Assembly: GCA_905216075.1 (NCBI GenBank)
Contig: CAJMSO010000081.1
Span: 1-7,688, forward strand
Source: an uncultured bacterium
Lineage (GTDB): Bacteria > Actinomycetota > Coriobacteriia > Coriobacteriales > Coriobacteriaceae
Direction: 5' to 3'
DNA length: 7,688 nt
Part shown: positions 1 through 5,074 of the stretch, in pieces
How positions within the stretch are numbered: position 1 is the stretch's first letter
Layout of the letters: each line of letters opens with the position of its first letter
Translations under genes and position numbers: made by a program
The notes under the pieces: model-generated
What the model was told of the DNA's origin: nothing
Databases searched by the model: none
What the model saw: the letters and a program-made list of their open reading frames with translations, nothing else

Positions 1-133
1 CGTCGCGATCGGGCGCCCAGACACCAAAAACGCCGCATTCCTCATGCAGCTGGTCAGAGCCCGGATCATACGTCGACATGGCGTTCACCTGTCCCGCGGC
101 ACGCTCGGCCGCGCGGATGGTTTCTTGAGACAT
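1..133 (-). CDS. purF: Amidophosphoribosyltransferase PurF, N-terminal fragment (runs off the left edge)
   Basis: The first 44 codons of a gene that continues beyond the window. The translation contains LHEECGVFGVWAPDRD, the signature around the N-terminal nucleophile cysteine of PurF glutamine amidotransferases. That cysteine is residue 33 here, so residues 1-32 would be a propeptide removed to expose it, as known for Bacillus-type PurF. PurF transfers the amide nitrogen of glutamine to PRPP, giving phosphoribosylamine, the first committed step of cytoplasmic de novo purine synthesis. The ATG at 133-131 is preceded by a GAGGGG Shine-Dalgarno five bases upstream. A second in-frame ATG (residue 19) has no better site. 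purE lies about 3 kb away on the same strand. The identification rests on a short stretch, but the motif is very characteristic. Confidence 0.88.
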   Translation of the reverse strand, partial: MSQETIRAAERAAGQVNAMSTYDPGSDQLHEECGVFGVWAPDRD

Positions 134-174
134 GGCATCCCCTCAGAGCCTCGTATTTTGGCGTTACCCGCCTT

Positions 175-180
175 ATTATA
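175..180 (-). promoter_or_regulatory. Candidate -10 element of the purF promoter
   Basis: The minus strand reads TATAAT here, a perfect sigma-70 -10 hexamer, about 40 bases upstream of the purF start. A TG dinucleotide lies two bases further upstream, close to an extended -10. No good -35 is seen at the expected distance; that stretch is a run of G. The call rests on the hexamer and its position only. Confidence 0.4.
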
Positions 181-395
181 CGCACGGCGCGACGCGCTCC
201 CCCGCGCATGAGCAGCGCTTTTTAAAAGCCCACCGAGCTTATTATCCGTTTTGCGACCAAACATTTTATTGGGTAGTCCACTCTCAGGGGCAACGGCCTC
301 GAAGACTTCCCGTGCGCCGTGTCTCGCCCGCGCTAGGGGCTACATTGTTGCAATTGGGACGTTCGTCCTGTCTTTTAGCTGGTCGTCGGCGTATC

Positions 396-413
396 CTTGT
401 AGGCTACTACAAG
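396..413 (+). promoter_or_regulatory. Stem-loop or operator directly upstream of the CmpB-family gene
   Basis: A perfect 7-bp inverted repeat, CTTGTAG-GCTA-CTACAAG, ends five bases before the GAAAGG ribosome binding site of the gene at 430. It could be an RNA hairpin affecting translation or a dimeric repressor site. No T-run follows, so it is not a terminator. The function is inference. Confidence 0.4.
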
Positions 414-429
414 ACGAGAAAGGTAGCGT

Positions 430-1659
430 ATGGATCGAAATCAACTCGACCCCAGTGTCCCCAGCACCACGGAGGCCAAGAAGATCCCCCTTATCATCAA
501 GGTCTACGCAGTCCTGTGCACCCTATCTGGCGTGGGCACGCTCCCGTCAGTCGCCGTCTTTATGTGGCAGGTCATCACCGCACTCATTAACGGCAACGTC
601 GCCGCTAAGCTCGGTGATAACACCCTGGTCGCGGTTGGCCTTATCGTCGCCGGCATCATGCTCTCGGCTGCCAGTGCCGTCATCTTGATCATCTTTGGCC
701 TAGACCTCATCAAGAACCAGCGCCGCAATGCCGCCCGTCTGTCCTATATCCTTATCGTGTTTACCGTCGTCGAGCTTTTGGTTGACGTGATGCTCCAGGG
801 CATCGGGCCCTTCTTGCTTCGCCCTGCCATCCAGCTCGGCATCCTCGTCGCGCTTTCGGCCACCGTCGACCCCACGCTACGCCAGGAGCGCGAGCTGCAG
901 CGCCGCCTGCAGGAGATGCTCGACCGCGACGCCGCCGCCGAGGGCATGCTCGGGCGCGATGAAACCGGCGAAGGCTACATCAAACTCAACTACTTCAACC
1001 TGTTCTGGGTATTCTTTGTCTGCTGCATACTCGGCCTGATCGCCGAGGACATCTGGCACATGACGGTCGACGACCCGGGCGTCTACCAGAACCGCGCCGG
1101 CATGCTGTTTGGTCCCTTCAGCCCCATCTACGGATTTGGCGCCGTACTCATGACCATGGTGCTCAACCGCTTCTACAAAAAGAACCCCATCATTATCTTT
1201 TTGGTGAGCGCGCTGCTCGGCGCAAGCTTTGAGGTGTTCGTGGGCTGGTTTATGCAAACCTCGTTTGGCGTGGTCTCGTGGAGCTACTCGCATATGAAGC
1301 TCTTTGGCATGCCCGATCCGCTCGCCGTCCTTACCGGCGGACGTACCTGCACGGGCTTCGCCTGCCTGTGGGGTCTGGGTGGCCTCATCTGGATCAAGCT
1401 GCTGCTGCCGAGGCTACTCAAGCTCATCAACATGATTCCGTGGAAGAGCCGCTACTCGGCCACCGTCATCTTTACCATCATTATGCTGGTCGATGGCGTT
1501 ATGACGCTGCAGTCGCTCGATTATTGGTATCAGCGCGTCAACGGCACGGAACCGGATATTCCCGTTGCGCAGTTCTACGGCAAGTACTTCGATAATGACT
1601 TTATGGAGAATCGCTTCCAGAGCATGACCATGAGCCCCAAGGATGCGACGCGCGTGTAG
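430..1659 (+). CDS. CmpB-family (PF06541) polytopic membrane protein, putative ABC-transporter-type permease
   Basis: A 409-residue integral membrane protein. The family hallmark is at residues 222-240, where an arginine-containing segment leads into GPFSPIYGFGAVL, the conserved GP-x-x-PIYG-x-G motif of PF06541. A second conserved region follows at about 263-274 (GASFEVFVGWFM). Likely membrane segments are 21-50, 66-93, 103-122, 130-147, 187-207, 228-247, 253-276, 305-332 and 342-362. A charged linker at about 148-183, rich in Arg and Glu and possibly coiled-coil, separates an N-terminal four-helix part from the conserved domain. Family databases label such proteins ABC transporter permeases, but no ATPase or binding protein is encoded nearby, so substrate and transport role are unknown. 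The ATG at 430 follows a GAAAGG site. The gene ends at a shared terminator (1681-1720). Confidence 0.82.
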   Translation: MDRNQLDPSVPSTTEAKKIPLIIKVYAVLCTLSGVGTLPSVAVFMWQVITALINGNVAAKLGDNTLVAVGLIVAGIMLSAASAVILIIFGLDLIKNQRRNAARLSYILIVFTVVELLVDVMLQGIGPFLLRPAIQLGILVALSATVDPTLRQERELQRRLQEMLDRDAAAEGMLGRDETGEGYIKLNYFNLFWVFFVCCILGLIAEDIWHMTVDDPGVYQNRAGMLFGPFSPIYGFGAVLMTMVLNRFYKKNPIIIFLVSALLGASFEVFVGWFMQTSFGVVSWSYSHMKLFGMPDPLAVLTGGRTCTGFACLWGLGGLIWIKLLLPRLLKLINMIPWKSRYSATVIFTIIMLVDGVMTLQSLDYWYQRVNGTEPDIPVAQFYGKYFDNDFMENRFQSMTMSPKDATRV

Positions 1660-1680
1660 CGTCCACCGCGCCCAAAACGC

Positions 1681-1720
1681 AAAATGCCCGCCGGTATCAC
1701 ACGTACCGGCGGGCATTTTT
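1681..1720. terminator. Bidirectional rho-independent terminator between convergent genes
   Basis: A perfect stem pairs AAAATGCCCGCCGGTA (1681-1696) with the complementary arm at 1704-1719 across a seven-base loop. On the plus strand the stem runs into five T; on the minus strand it runs into four T. It lies between the end of the CmpB-family gene (1659) and the end of the MoaE-like gene (1750), so it can stop both convergent transcripts. Confidence 0.92.
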
Positions 1721-1749
1721 ATAAACGAGCCTTCTATCGACGCAAGCCT

Positions 1750-2169
1750 CTACGCCTCGCGCTCGATCTCACTCACGCATTCATTCTTGATGGTGCCAAC
1801 GAGCGCCTGCAGGGCATCGACCACGTGTGGGCGAATGTCTCCGCCAATGAGCACGAGCATGATGTCATCGCCCACGGAAAGCTCGCCGTTTGCCAGCCAC
1901 ACGCGCACATAGCCGATGCCGGGCATCGCGCGCGTGGCCTCGATAGCAGCCTGCACCTTGCTGGCGTCGTAGCCGAACACCATGCCGCCCACCTTGTGGC
2001 CCGGCGCCACGCCATCGGTCTCGACACCGCGCGCCTCGGACTTGGGCGTCGCGCGCACCACACCGTTATGCGTCAGATACATACCGCACGCAGGTGCCGA
2101 CGAATCGGCCTTGGCCTCGCGCAGCCAAGCATCAACCGAAGGCATCGTTTTGCCATTCTCGAGCATCAT
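1750..2169 (-). CDS. MoaE-like protein (molybdopterin synthase catalytic subunit family), possibly divergent in function
   Basis: A 139-residue soluble protein with MoaE-family (PF02391) features: THNGVVR at 33-39, matching the G-x-VR motif with a conserved arginine; NGELSVGDDIMLVLIGG at 94-110, matching the G-x-L-x-VG segment; and an arginine at 113 followed by a helix with lysine 128. MoaE inserts sulfur into precursor Z to make molybdopterin, using MoaD thiocarboxylate. The C-terminal PIWKxE motif, whose lysine is catalytic in E. coli MoaE, is not conserved; by my alignment that position is isoleucine 135. No moaD, moaA or molybdoenzyme gene is in the window. Two ATG codons are adjacent (2169 and 2166); the second is better spaced from AAGGGAG. 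It is the last gene of the purE-sortase cluster. Family assignment is fair; activity is uncertain. Confidence 0.62.
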   Translation of the reverse strand: MMLENGKTMPSVDAWLREAKADSSAPACGMYLTHNGVVRATPKSEARGVETDGVAPGHKVGGMVFGYDASKVQAAIEATRAMPGIGYVRVWLANGELSVGDDIMLVLIGGDIRPHVVDALQALVGTIKNECVSEIEREA

Positions 2170-2187
2170 TTCTCCCTTACCGTCGTC

Positions 2188-2224
2188 GAGTAGCCAATTT
2201 GGAACGGGGCTTTTTTAGCTACTC
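2188..2224 (-). promoter_or_regulatory. Intercistronic inverted repeat between the sortase and MoaE-like genes
   Basis: GAGTAGC and GCTACTC form a 7-bp stem around a 23-base loop in the 64-base gap after the sortase stop and before the MoaE-like ribosome binding site. It could be a weak attenuator or an mRNA processing or stability element. On the minus strand no T-run follows the stem. The plus strand has a T6 run (2211-2216) behind a very weak GGCT stem, but no gene ends there. Confidence 0.3.
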
Positions 2225-2233
2225 TCGAACAAC

Positions 2234-3238
2234 TTATTCCTCGACCGGCGTGAGCACCATGACAGCACGCGTGTTGCTCAGCGATAACGAACGACAGGTC
2301 ACAAGCGTTACGACCTTGGTTGCCGAAGCGGCACGATCGGTGGCATCGCTCGCCACGGCAGAGGCACCGTCAAGCATCTCGGACAGGTAGTTCTTGAGCC
2401 CGTCGTCGCCCTCAAAATTGGGCGTGCGCGCCTTGGCATACGTGTCCTCGACAACTTTGGTCGCCAGTGGTCGCAGCTTATACGTAGCATCCCGTGTGAT
2501 GTAATACACAAACTCAATGCTGTCGAACGTCGCCTGGTCGGTGGTGTCCGAAATCACATTGAACATCGATCCGTCGTTCATATGGTGGCCGTAAATCGTG
2601 GTCTGCTGGTCGACCATTCCCGGCGCGGTGTCATCACTATCTAAGAAAATGGCACCGGACGCGTTAGATGTACCGTCAAACAGCGTGTTGAGGTATTTGG
2701 AGTTGTTGTTGGTCTGCACCACGGGGTAGTTGATGTTGGTGCCGGGCGCGTAAATCCAACCCACAACCTCGGGATTTGTCTGGGCAAGCGCATTAAAGTC
2801 GATAATTGGCACGCCACTGGCGTCCTTGTCGCTCACATATTGTTTTTCGATCTTTTGGTACGACTCGCTCGCCTGCTTGTAACCGATCTGCGCATTGATA
2901 AAGATGGCTGCAGCGGCAACGATTAGGCCGATGCCAATAATGATGAGCAAGATGGGGATAACGGAGCGGCGCTTTTTGCGCGGCGGCTCGGTATAGCTCG
3001 ACGGAGCAGCGCCCGACTGTTTCGTAGAACGCGATTCTTTCTTGGCCGTATCATACGACGAAGGGCGATATGCAGCCGGCGTATCCTGGCGATGATGGGA
3101 CATCGGCGTTACGGGACGCGGCGCGCGCGGCTGCTGAGGAGAGGATGTCCGACCCTGCTGTGCCGCACGGGCAGCACCCGGCTTCGACGGATCGGGAATC
3201 TGAGAAGCCTTGAATCGTTTTCCCTGATAGTCGGACAT
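2234..3238 (-). CDS. srtB: Class B sortase
   Basis: A 334-residue membrane-anchored cysteine transpeptidase. Residues 1-90 form a cytoplasmic tail rich in Pro, Ser, Gln and Arg, ending in PRKKRR. One membrane segment spans about 92-116. The extracytoplasmic catalytic domain (about 135-334) has the class B hallmarks: the histidine in TIYGHHM (His218), followed by NDGSMF; TLVTC with Cys315; and the arginine in NTRAVMVL (Arg324). Class B enzymes cleave an LPxTG-like or NPxTN-like sorting signal and join the protein to peptidoglycan or pilin. No substrate with a sorting signal is visible nearby, so the target is unknown. The ATG at 3238 follows AAGGAG with four bases between; longer in-frame extensions run into purE without a ribosome site. 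It starts 35 bases after purE, suggesting cotranscription. The class is inferred from motifs; the gene symbol is generic. Confidence 0.88.
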   Translation of the reverse strand: MSDYQGKRFKASQIPDPSKPGAARAAQQGRTSSPQQPRAPRPVTPMSHHRQDTPAAYRPSSYDTAKKESRSTKQSGAAPSSYTEPPRKKRRSVIPILLIIIGIGLIVAAAAIFINAQIGYKQASESYQKIEKQYVSDKDASGVPIIDFNALAQTNPEVVGWIYAPGTNINYPVVQTNNNSKYLNTLFDGTSNASGAIFLDSDDTAPGMVDQQTTIYGHHMNDGSMFNVISDTTDQATFDSIEFVYYITRDATYKLRPLATKVVEDTYAKARTPNFEGDDGLKNYLSEMLDGASAVASDATDRAASATKVVTLVTCRSLSLSNTRAVMVLTPVEE

Positions 3239-3273
3239 GGCTCTCCTTATACTGCGGTGAAACGGCGGAACGC

Positions 3274-3738
3274 CTAGGCGTCGGCCATCTCCTGCTTCAT
3301 CTTCTCGATAACCTTGCGGTACTCGGGGTCGCATGCGCCCAAGATCTGCGTGGCATAGATGGCGGCGTTCTTGGCGCCGTTGATGGCAACGCAGGCCACG
3401 GGTACGCCCGAAGGCATCTGCACCATCGACAGCAGCGAATCCATACCGCCCAGGTCACTCGTCTTCATAGGCACACCGATAACCGGTAGCGGCGTAAAGG
3501 CAGCCACGACACCACCCAAGTGAGCGGCCTTGCCGGCGGCGGCGATAATCACTTTGATACCGCGATCGGCGGCAGTCGAGGCCCACTCGTGGACCTTCGC
3601 CGGCGTGCGGTGTGCGCTCGCAATGACAAGCTCATAGGGCACACCAAGCGCCTCGAGCTCGGCGGTGCAGCCTTCCATAACGCCCAGATCGGACTTGGAA
3701 CCCATGATGATCCCGACAACCGGCTTTTGATCTGCCAT
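3274..3738 (-). CDS. purE: N5-carboxyaminoimidazole ribonucleotide mutase PurE
   Basis: A 154-residue cytoplasmic enzyme with the class I PurE signatures: GIIMGSKSDLGVM near the N-terminus, binding the substrate phosphate and carrying the catalytic region; ASAHRTP around residue 41; and AAAGKAAHLGGVVA followed by PVIGVP. It moves the carboxyl group of N5-CAIR to C4, giving CAIR in de novo purine synthesis, normally after PurK. The length is typical of bacterial class I PurE. The ATG at 3738 is chosen because AGGAGG lies nine bases upstream; the in-frame TTG two codons earlier would leave only three bases. Its 3' neighbour is the sortase gene (35 bases), then the MoaE-like gene, so purE probably heads the transcription unit. 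The leader contains repeats that could control it (see 3741-3833). Confidence 0.95.
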   Translation of the reverse strand: MADQKPVVGIIMGSKSDLGVMEGCTAELEALGVPYELVIASAHRTPAKVHEWASTAADRGIKVIIAAAGKAAHLGGVVAAFTPLPVIGVPMKTSDLGGMDSLLSMVQMPSGVPVACVAINGAKNAAIYATQILGACDPEYRKVIEKMKQEMADA

Positions 3739-3740
3739 AA

Positions 3741-3833
3741 ACAAAGACCTCCTGTTGAGAGCGGTGACGCGGCGGATCCGCGACCCTTAACTACTGAGAG
3801 TAGTATAGCTGCTCCCGTCCCTGCGGTCTTTGT
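3741..3833 (-). promoter_or_regulatory. Long-range 9-bp inverted repeat overlapping the purE Shine-Dalgarno
   Basis: ACAAAGACC at 3741-3749 and GGTCTTTGT at 3825-3833 are exact reverse complements. On the minus-strand RNA the proximal arm covers the end of the purE AGGAGG site and the spacer before the ATG, so pairing with the distal arm would hide the ribosome binding site. This needs a transcript starting upstream of 3833. The predicted -10 at 3802-3807 would start transcription downstream of the distal arm. Confidence 0.35.
3790..3807 (-). promoter_or_regulatory. Candidate purE promoter -10 with overlapping operator-like repeat
   Basis: The minus strand reads TATACT at 3807-3802, a good -10 hexamer about 65 bases upstream of purE. 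It overlaps a 6-bp inverted repeat, ACTACT-GAG-AGTAGT (3790-3804), in a suitable place for a repressor. The -35 position (AAGACC with a 17-base spacer) matches the consensus weakly. The call is inference from sequence only. Confidence 0.35.
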
Positions 3834-3921
3834 GGCGCTTCGCGGGCGGGCCAGGCTTTATCTGAACGACTTTGCGAAGCAACCGGAGTGAAGATAAAGC
3901 CTGGCCCGCCCGCGAAGCGCC
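3834..3921. repeat. 88-bp palindromic element with perfect 30-bp inverted arms
   Basis: The arms at 3834-3863 and 3892-3921 are exact reverse complements over 30 bases, separated by 28 bases. The outer part is GC-rich (GGCGCTTCGCGGGCGGGCC) and the inner part ends in GGCTTTATCT. The loop carries a mini-hairpin, TTGC-GAA-GCAA (3873-3882). Its GCGAAGC heptamer (3874-3880) repeats that of the right arm (3912-3918) and complements the left arm (3837-3843), allowing an alternative fold. There is no T-run, so it is not a normal terminator. It may be a REP- or MITE-like dispersed element or a structured RNA; neither can be decided from one copy. Confidence 0.75.
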
Positions 3922-4009
3922 CTGCGACCTACCGGGGATTGCTATGACGTACGTTGGCTGATGAATTGGAAGGAAAGGTCAACGGAGGCTGAAGGCAATT
4001 GGTTCAGCG

Positions 4010-4039
4010 AAAAACCCTGACGAATCTAATTCGTCAGGG
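4010..4039 (-). terminator. Rho-independent terminator of the toxin-antitoxin operon
   Basis: A perfect 11-bp stem pairs CCCTGACGAAT (4015-4025) with ATTCGTCAGGG (4029-4039) around a three-base loop. On the minus strand it is followed by five T (4014-4010). It lies 35 bases after the toxin stop codon, so it ends that operon and keeps its transcript from reading into the purE region. Confidence 0.9.
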
Positions 4040-4074
4040 CCCCACCAACGCTCACTCGTCGTTCATCGTTAAAG

Positions 4075-4425
4075 CTAGATATTCTCTTCCGCCCATTTCT
4101 CGAAATCGAGTTCTCGTCTCTGAGCAGTTCGGTAGACTTCCATGTCTTCGCGAGCGCCTACCACTACGATGGCCATCTTTTCTTTAATTCTGATGAGGCG
4201 GTACACGATTCGAATGCCACTTCCCCTGAGCTTGATCTTCATAAAGCCAGTCAAATCCGTACCTGCCTTGTTTCCAAGAGGCTTGCCGAATCCACCTTCG
4301 TTCTGCGGCAATGGGTTCGTTCTGATTTTTTCTATAGCCTTAAGGACGATCTTTCGTTGGGAGCCGTCCAGACGCTTAATATCCTTGAGAGCATCCGGGT
4401 AGAAAGCGACTTCGTACCCACTCAT
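4075..4425 (-). CDS. RelE/ParE-family toxin of a type II toxin-antitoxin system
   Basis: A 116-residue basic protein with the RelE/ParE fold pattern: an N-terminal strand and helix rich in Lys and Arg (YEVAFYPDALKDIKRLD), then GKPL at 47-50, and a core strand series MKIKLRGSGIRIVYRLI (62-78) leading to IVVVGAREDMEVYRTAQRR (86-104). RelE-type toxins cleave mRNA in the ribosomal A site; ParE-type members poison gyrase. The basic residues at 65, 67 and 72 and the C-terminal Tyr98 favour the RelE branch, but this is judged by eye. The ATG overlaps the antitoxin stop as ATGA (4422-4425), indicating translational coupling. Length is slightly longer than the typical 85-100 residues. The frame is intact, so the system is probably functional. 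Confidence 0.86.
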   Translation of the reverse strand: MSGYEVAFYPDALKDIKRLDGSQRKIVLKAIEKIRTNPLPQNEGGFGKPLGNKAGTDLTGFMKIKLRGSGIRIVYRLIRIKEKMAIVVVGAREDMEVYRTAQRRELDFEKWAEENI

Positions 4426-4742
4426 TCAAACTCGACCTCATCCATCTGATCGAGTTCGTCCTGGCTCACACCCAGCTCTTCCATAACATCAGACAGGGAA
4501 ACAAGCGCATCGTCACTTGCCACAGCCATTCTCTTAAGCGCCAACGTTAACAAGGTGAGGTCCTCCTCCGCTTGCTTCGCTTCCCTATATTCATCGGGTG
4601 TAACAATCACAAACGCTGGCTTGTTGTGTTTGAGAACCACAACAGGATTGTCGTCCCCAACCTTCGAAAATGCAGCCGAGCCCTTACCGTGGCTGAAATC
4701 GCTAATTGGAACAAGGTTGTCGAGCATCTGCAAAGCAGGCAT
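4422..4742 (-). CDS. Phd/YefM-family antitoxin
   Basis: A 106-residue acidic protein encoded immediately before the toxin. Residues 10-55 match the Phd/YefM N-terminal domain: VPISDFSHGKGSAAFSKV, then NPVVVLKHNKPAFVIVTPDEY, the strand-turn-strand block in which such antitoxins normally declare a hypothetical protein as target of DNA binding and dimerisation. The C-terminal half (56-106) is helical and strongly acidic, ending DELDQMDEVEFE, as expected for the segment that wraps and neutralises the toxin. Known relatives repress their own operon, more strongly when bound to toxin. The start ATG at 4742 follows a perfect AGGAGG with a short spacer. A palindrome at 4755-4782, just upstream, is the likely operator. 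Confidence 0.87.
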   Translation of the reverse strand: MPALQMLDNLVPISDFSHGKGSAAFSKVGDDNPVVVLKHNKPAFVIVTPDEYREAKQAEEDLTLLTLALKRMAVASDDALVSLSDVMEELGVSQDELDQMDEVEFE

Positions 4743-4754
4743 ACATACCTCCTA

Positions 4755-4782
4755 AAAATGAATTCTTTTTCGAATTCATTTT
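4755..4782. promoter_or_regulatory. Palindromic candidate operator of the toxin-antitoxin operon
   Basis: A perfect 11-bp inverted repeat, AAAATGAATTC and GAATTCATTTT, with a six-base spacer, lies two bases upstream of the antitoxin AGGAGG site. Its AT-rich symmetric form and place fit binding by the antitoxin dimer or the toxin-antitoxin complex. A possible -10 (TACAAT, minus strand 4806-4801) lies just upstream, so the repeat would sit in the initially transcribed region. In RNA it would also form a hairpin before the ribosome site. Confidence 0.55.
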
Positions 4783-4957
4783 ATCATTCTTTTTTGCTAT
4801 ATTGTACCGCGCAACCGAAACAACCTTTTTAGAATACGAATCCGAGCTTAGAATGACTGTTGGCCCTCGCACCGCCCTTGCCTCTTTTATTACGTCAAGT
4901 GGTATACAGCGAAGCAAAATGGCGATCTAAAGTGCGCGGCACTCGCCTCGCATCGCT

Positions 4958-4998
4958 ACAAAAAACAAACTGCTCCCCACCCACTCGGGCAAGGAGCA
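4958..4998 (-). terminator. Rho-independent terminator of the hydrolase gene
   Basis: On the minus strand TGCTCCTTGCCC pairs with GGGTGGGGAGCA across a GAGT loop (4971-4998), giving 12 pairs of which three are G-U. GTTTGTTTTTTG follows at once. It lies about 75 bases after the hydrolase stop codon and is oriented to end that transcript. Confidence 0.75.
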
Positions 4999-5074
4999 AG
5001 CCTCATTTTTAATCAGACTGAGAACCACGAATGCAGAAACACAGGCGACTTCAGTCCCTTATCGCCGAGAGACG

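Larger units (their letters stand above)
134..429. other. Divergent intergenic region between purF and the CmpB-family gene
   Basis: I find no credible coding sequence here; the open frames overlapping it have no ribosome binding site and atypical composition. It holds the purF -10 candidate at 175-180, an AT-rich palindrome centred on 223 (GCTTTT/AAAAGC, 217-229), a GGACG-TT-CGTCC inverted repeat at 357-368, and a stem-loop at 396-413. No clear plus-strand promoter is visible. Nothing resembles a purine riboswitch core. Confidence 0.5.
3739..4074. other. Intergenic region upstream of purE
   Basis: This 336-base stretch has no gene I can support. It holds the purE leader and promoter candidate (3741-3833), the 88-bp palindromic element (3834-3921), about 88 bases with no recognisable feature (3922-4009), the terminator of the toxin-antitoxin operon (4010-4039), and a short tail to the toxin stop codon. 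Confidence 0.6.
4743..5074. other. AT-rich intergenic region between the antitoxin and the hydrolase gene
   Basis: No gene is supported in these 332 bases. They contain the antitoxin ribosome site and operator palindrome (4747-4782), an AT-rich probable promoter zone (about 4783-4860), about 100 bases with no recognisable feature, the hydrolase terminator (4958-4998), and a featureless stretch to the hydrolase stop. A short minus-strand open frame (4702-4917) has no ribosome site and was rejected. Confidence 0.5.

Noticed and set aside
132..688. Two overlapping plus-strand frames (132-590 and 251-688) between purF and the CmpB-family gene
   Set aside because: Both run into the well-supported gene at 430 in other frames, lack a Shine-Dalgarno, and have Arg/Ser/Pro-rich translations typical of out-of-frame GC-rich DNA.
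877..1293. Minus-strand open frame of 138 codons inside the CmpB-family gene
   Set aside because: It is antisense to a clearly coding membrane protein, has no ribosome site, and its His/Glu/Ala-rich translation is what antisense of such a gene gives.
3772..3781. GCGGATCCGC palindrome in the purE leader
   Set aside because: A 10-base palindrome of this composition is common in GC-rich DNA and has no positional support as an operator.
3520..3891. Plus-strand open frame antisense to purE, running into the palindromic element
   Set aside because: Most of it is the complement of purE, and the end reads through the inverted repeat; no coding signal of its own.
3834..3921. Reading the 88-bp inverted repeat as a rho-independent terminator
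   Set aside because: Neither arm is followed by a T-run, and the toxin-antitoxin operon already has a clear terminator at 4010-4039.
4702..4917. Small minus-strand frame (71 codons, TTG start) overlapping the antitoxin start
   Set aside because: No ribosome site, uses many rare codons (ATA, AGG, CTA), overlaps the operator palindrome and antitoxin start in another frame, and matches no family I know.
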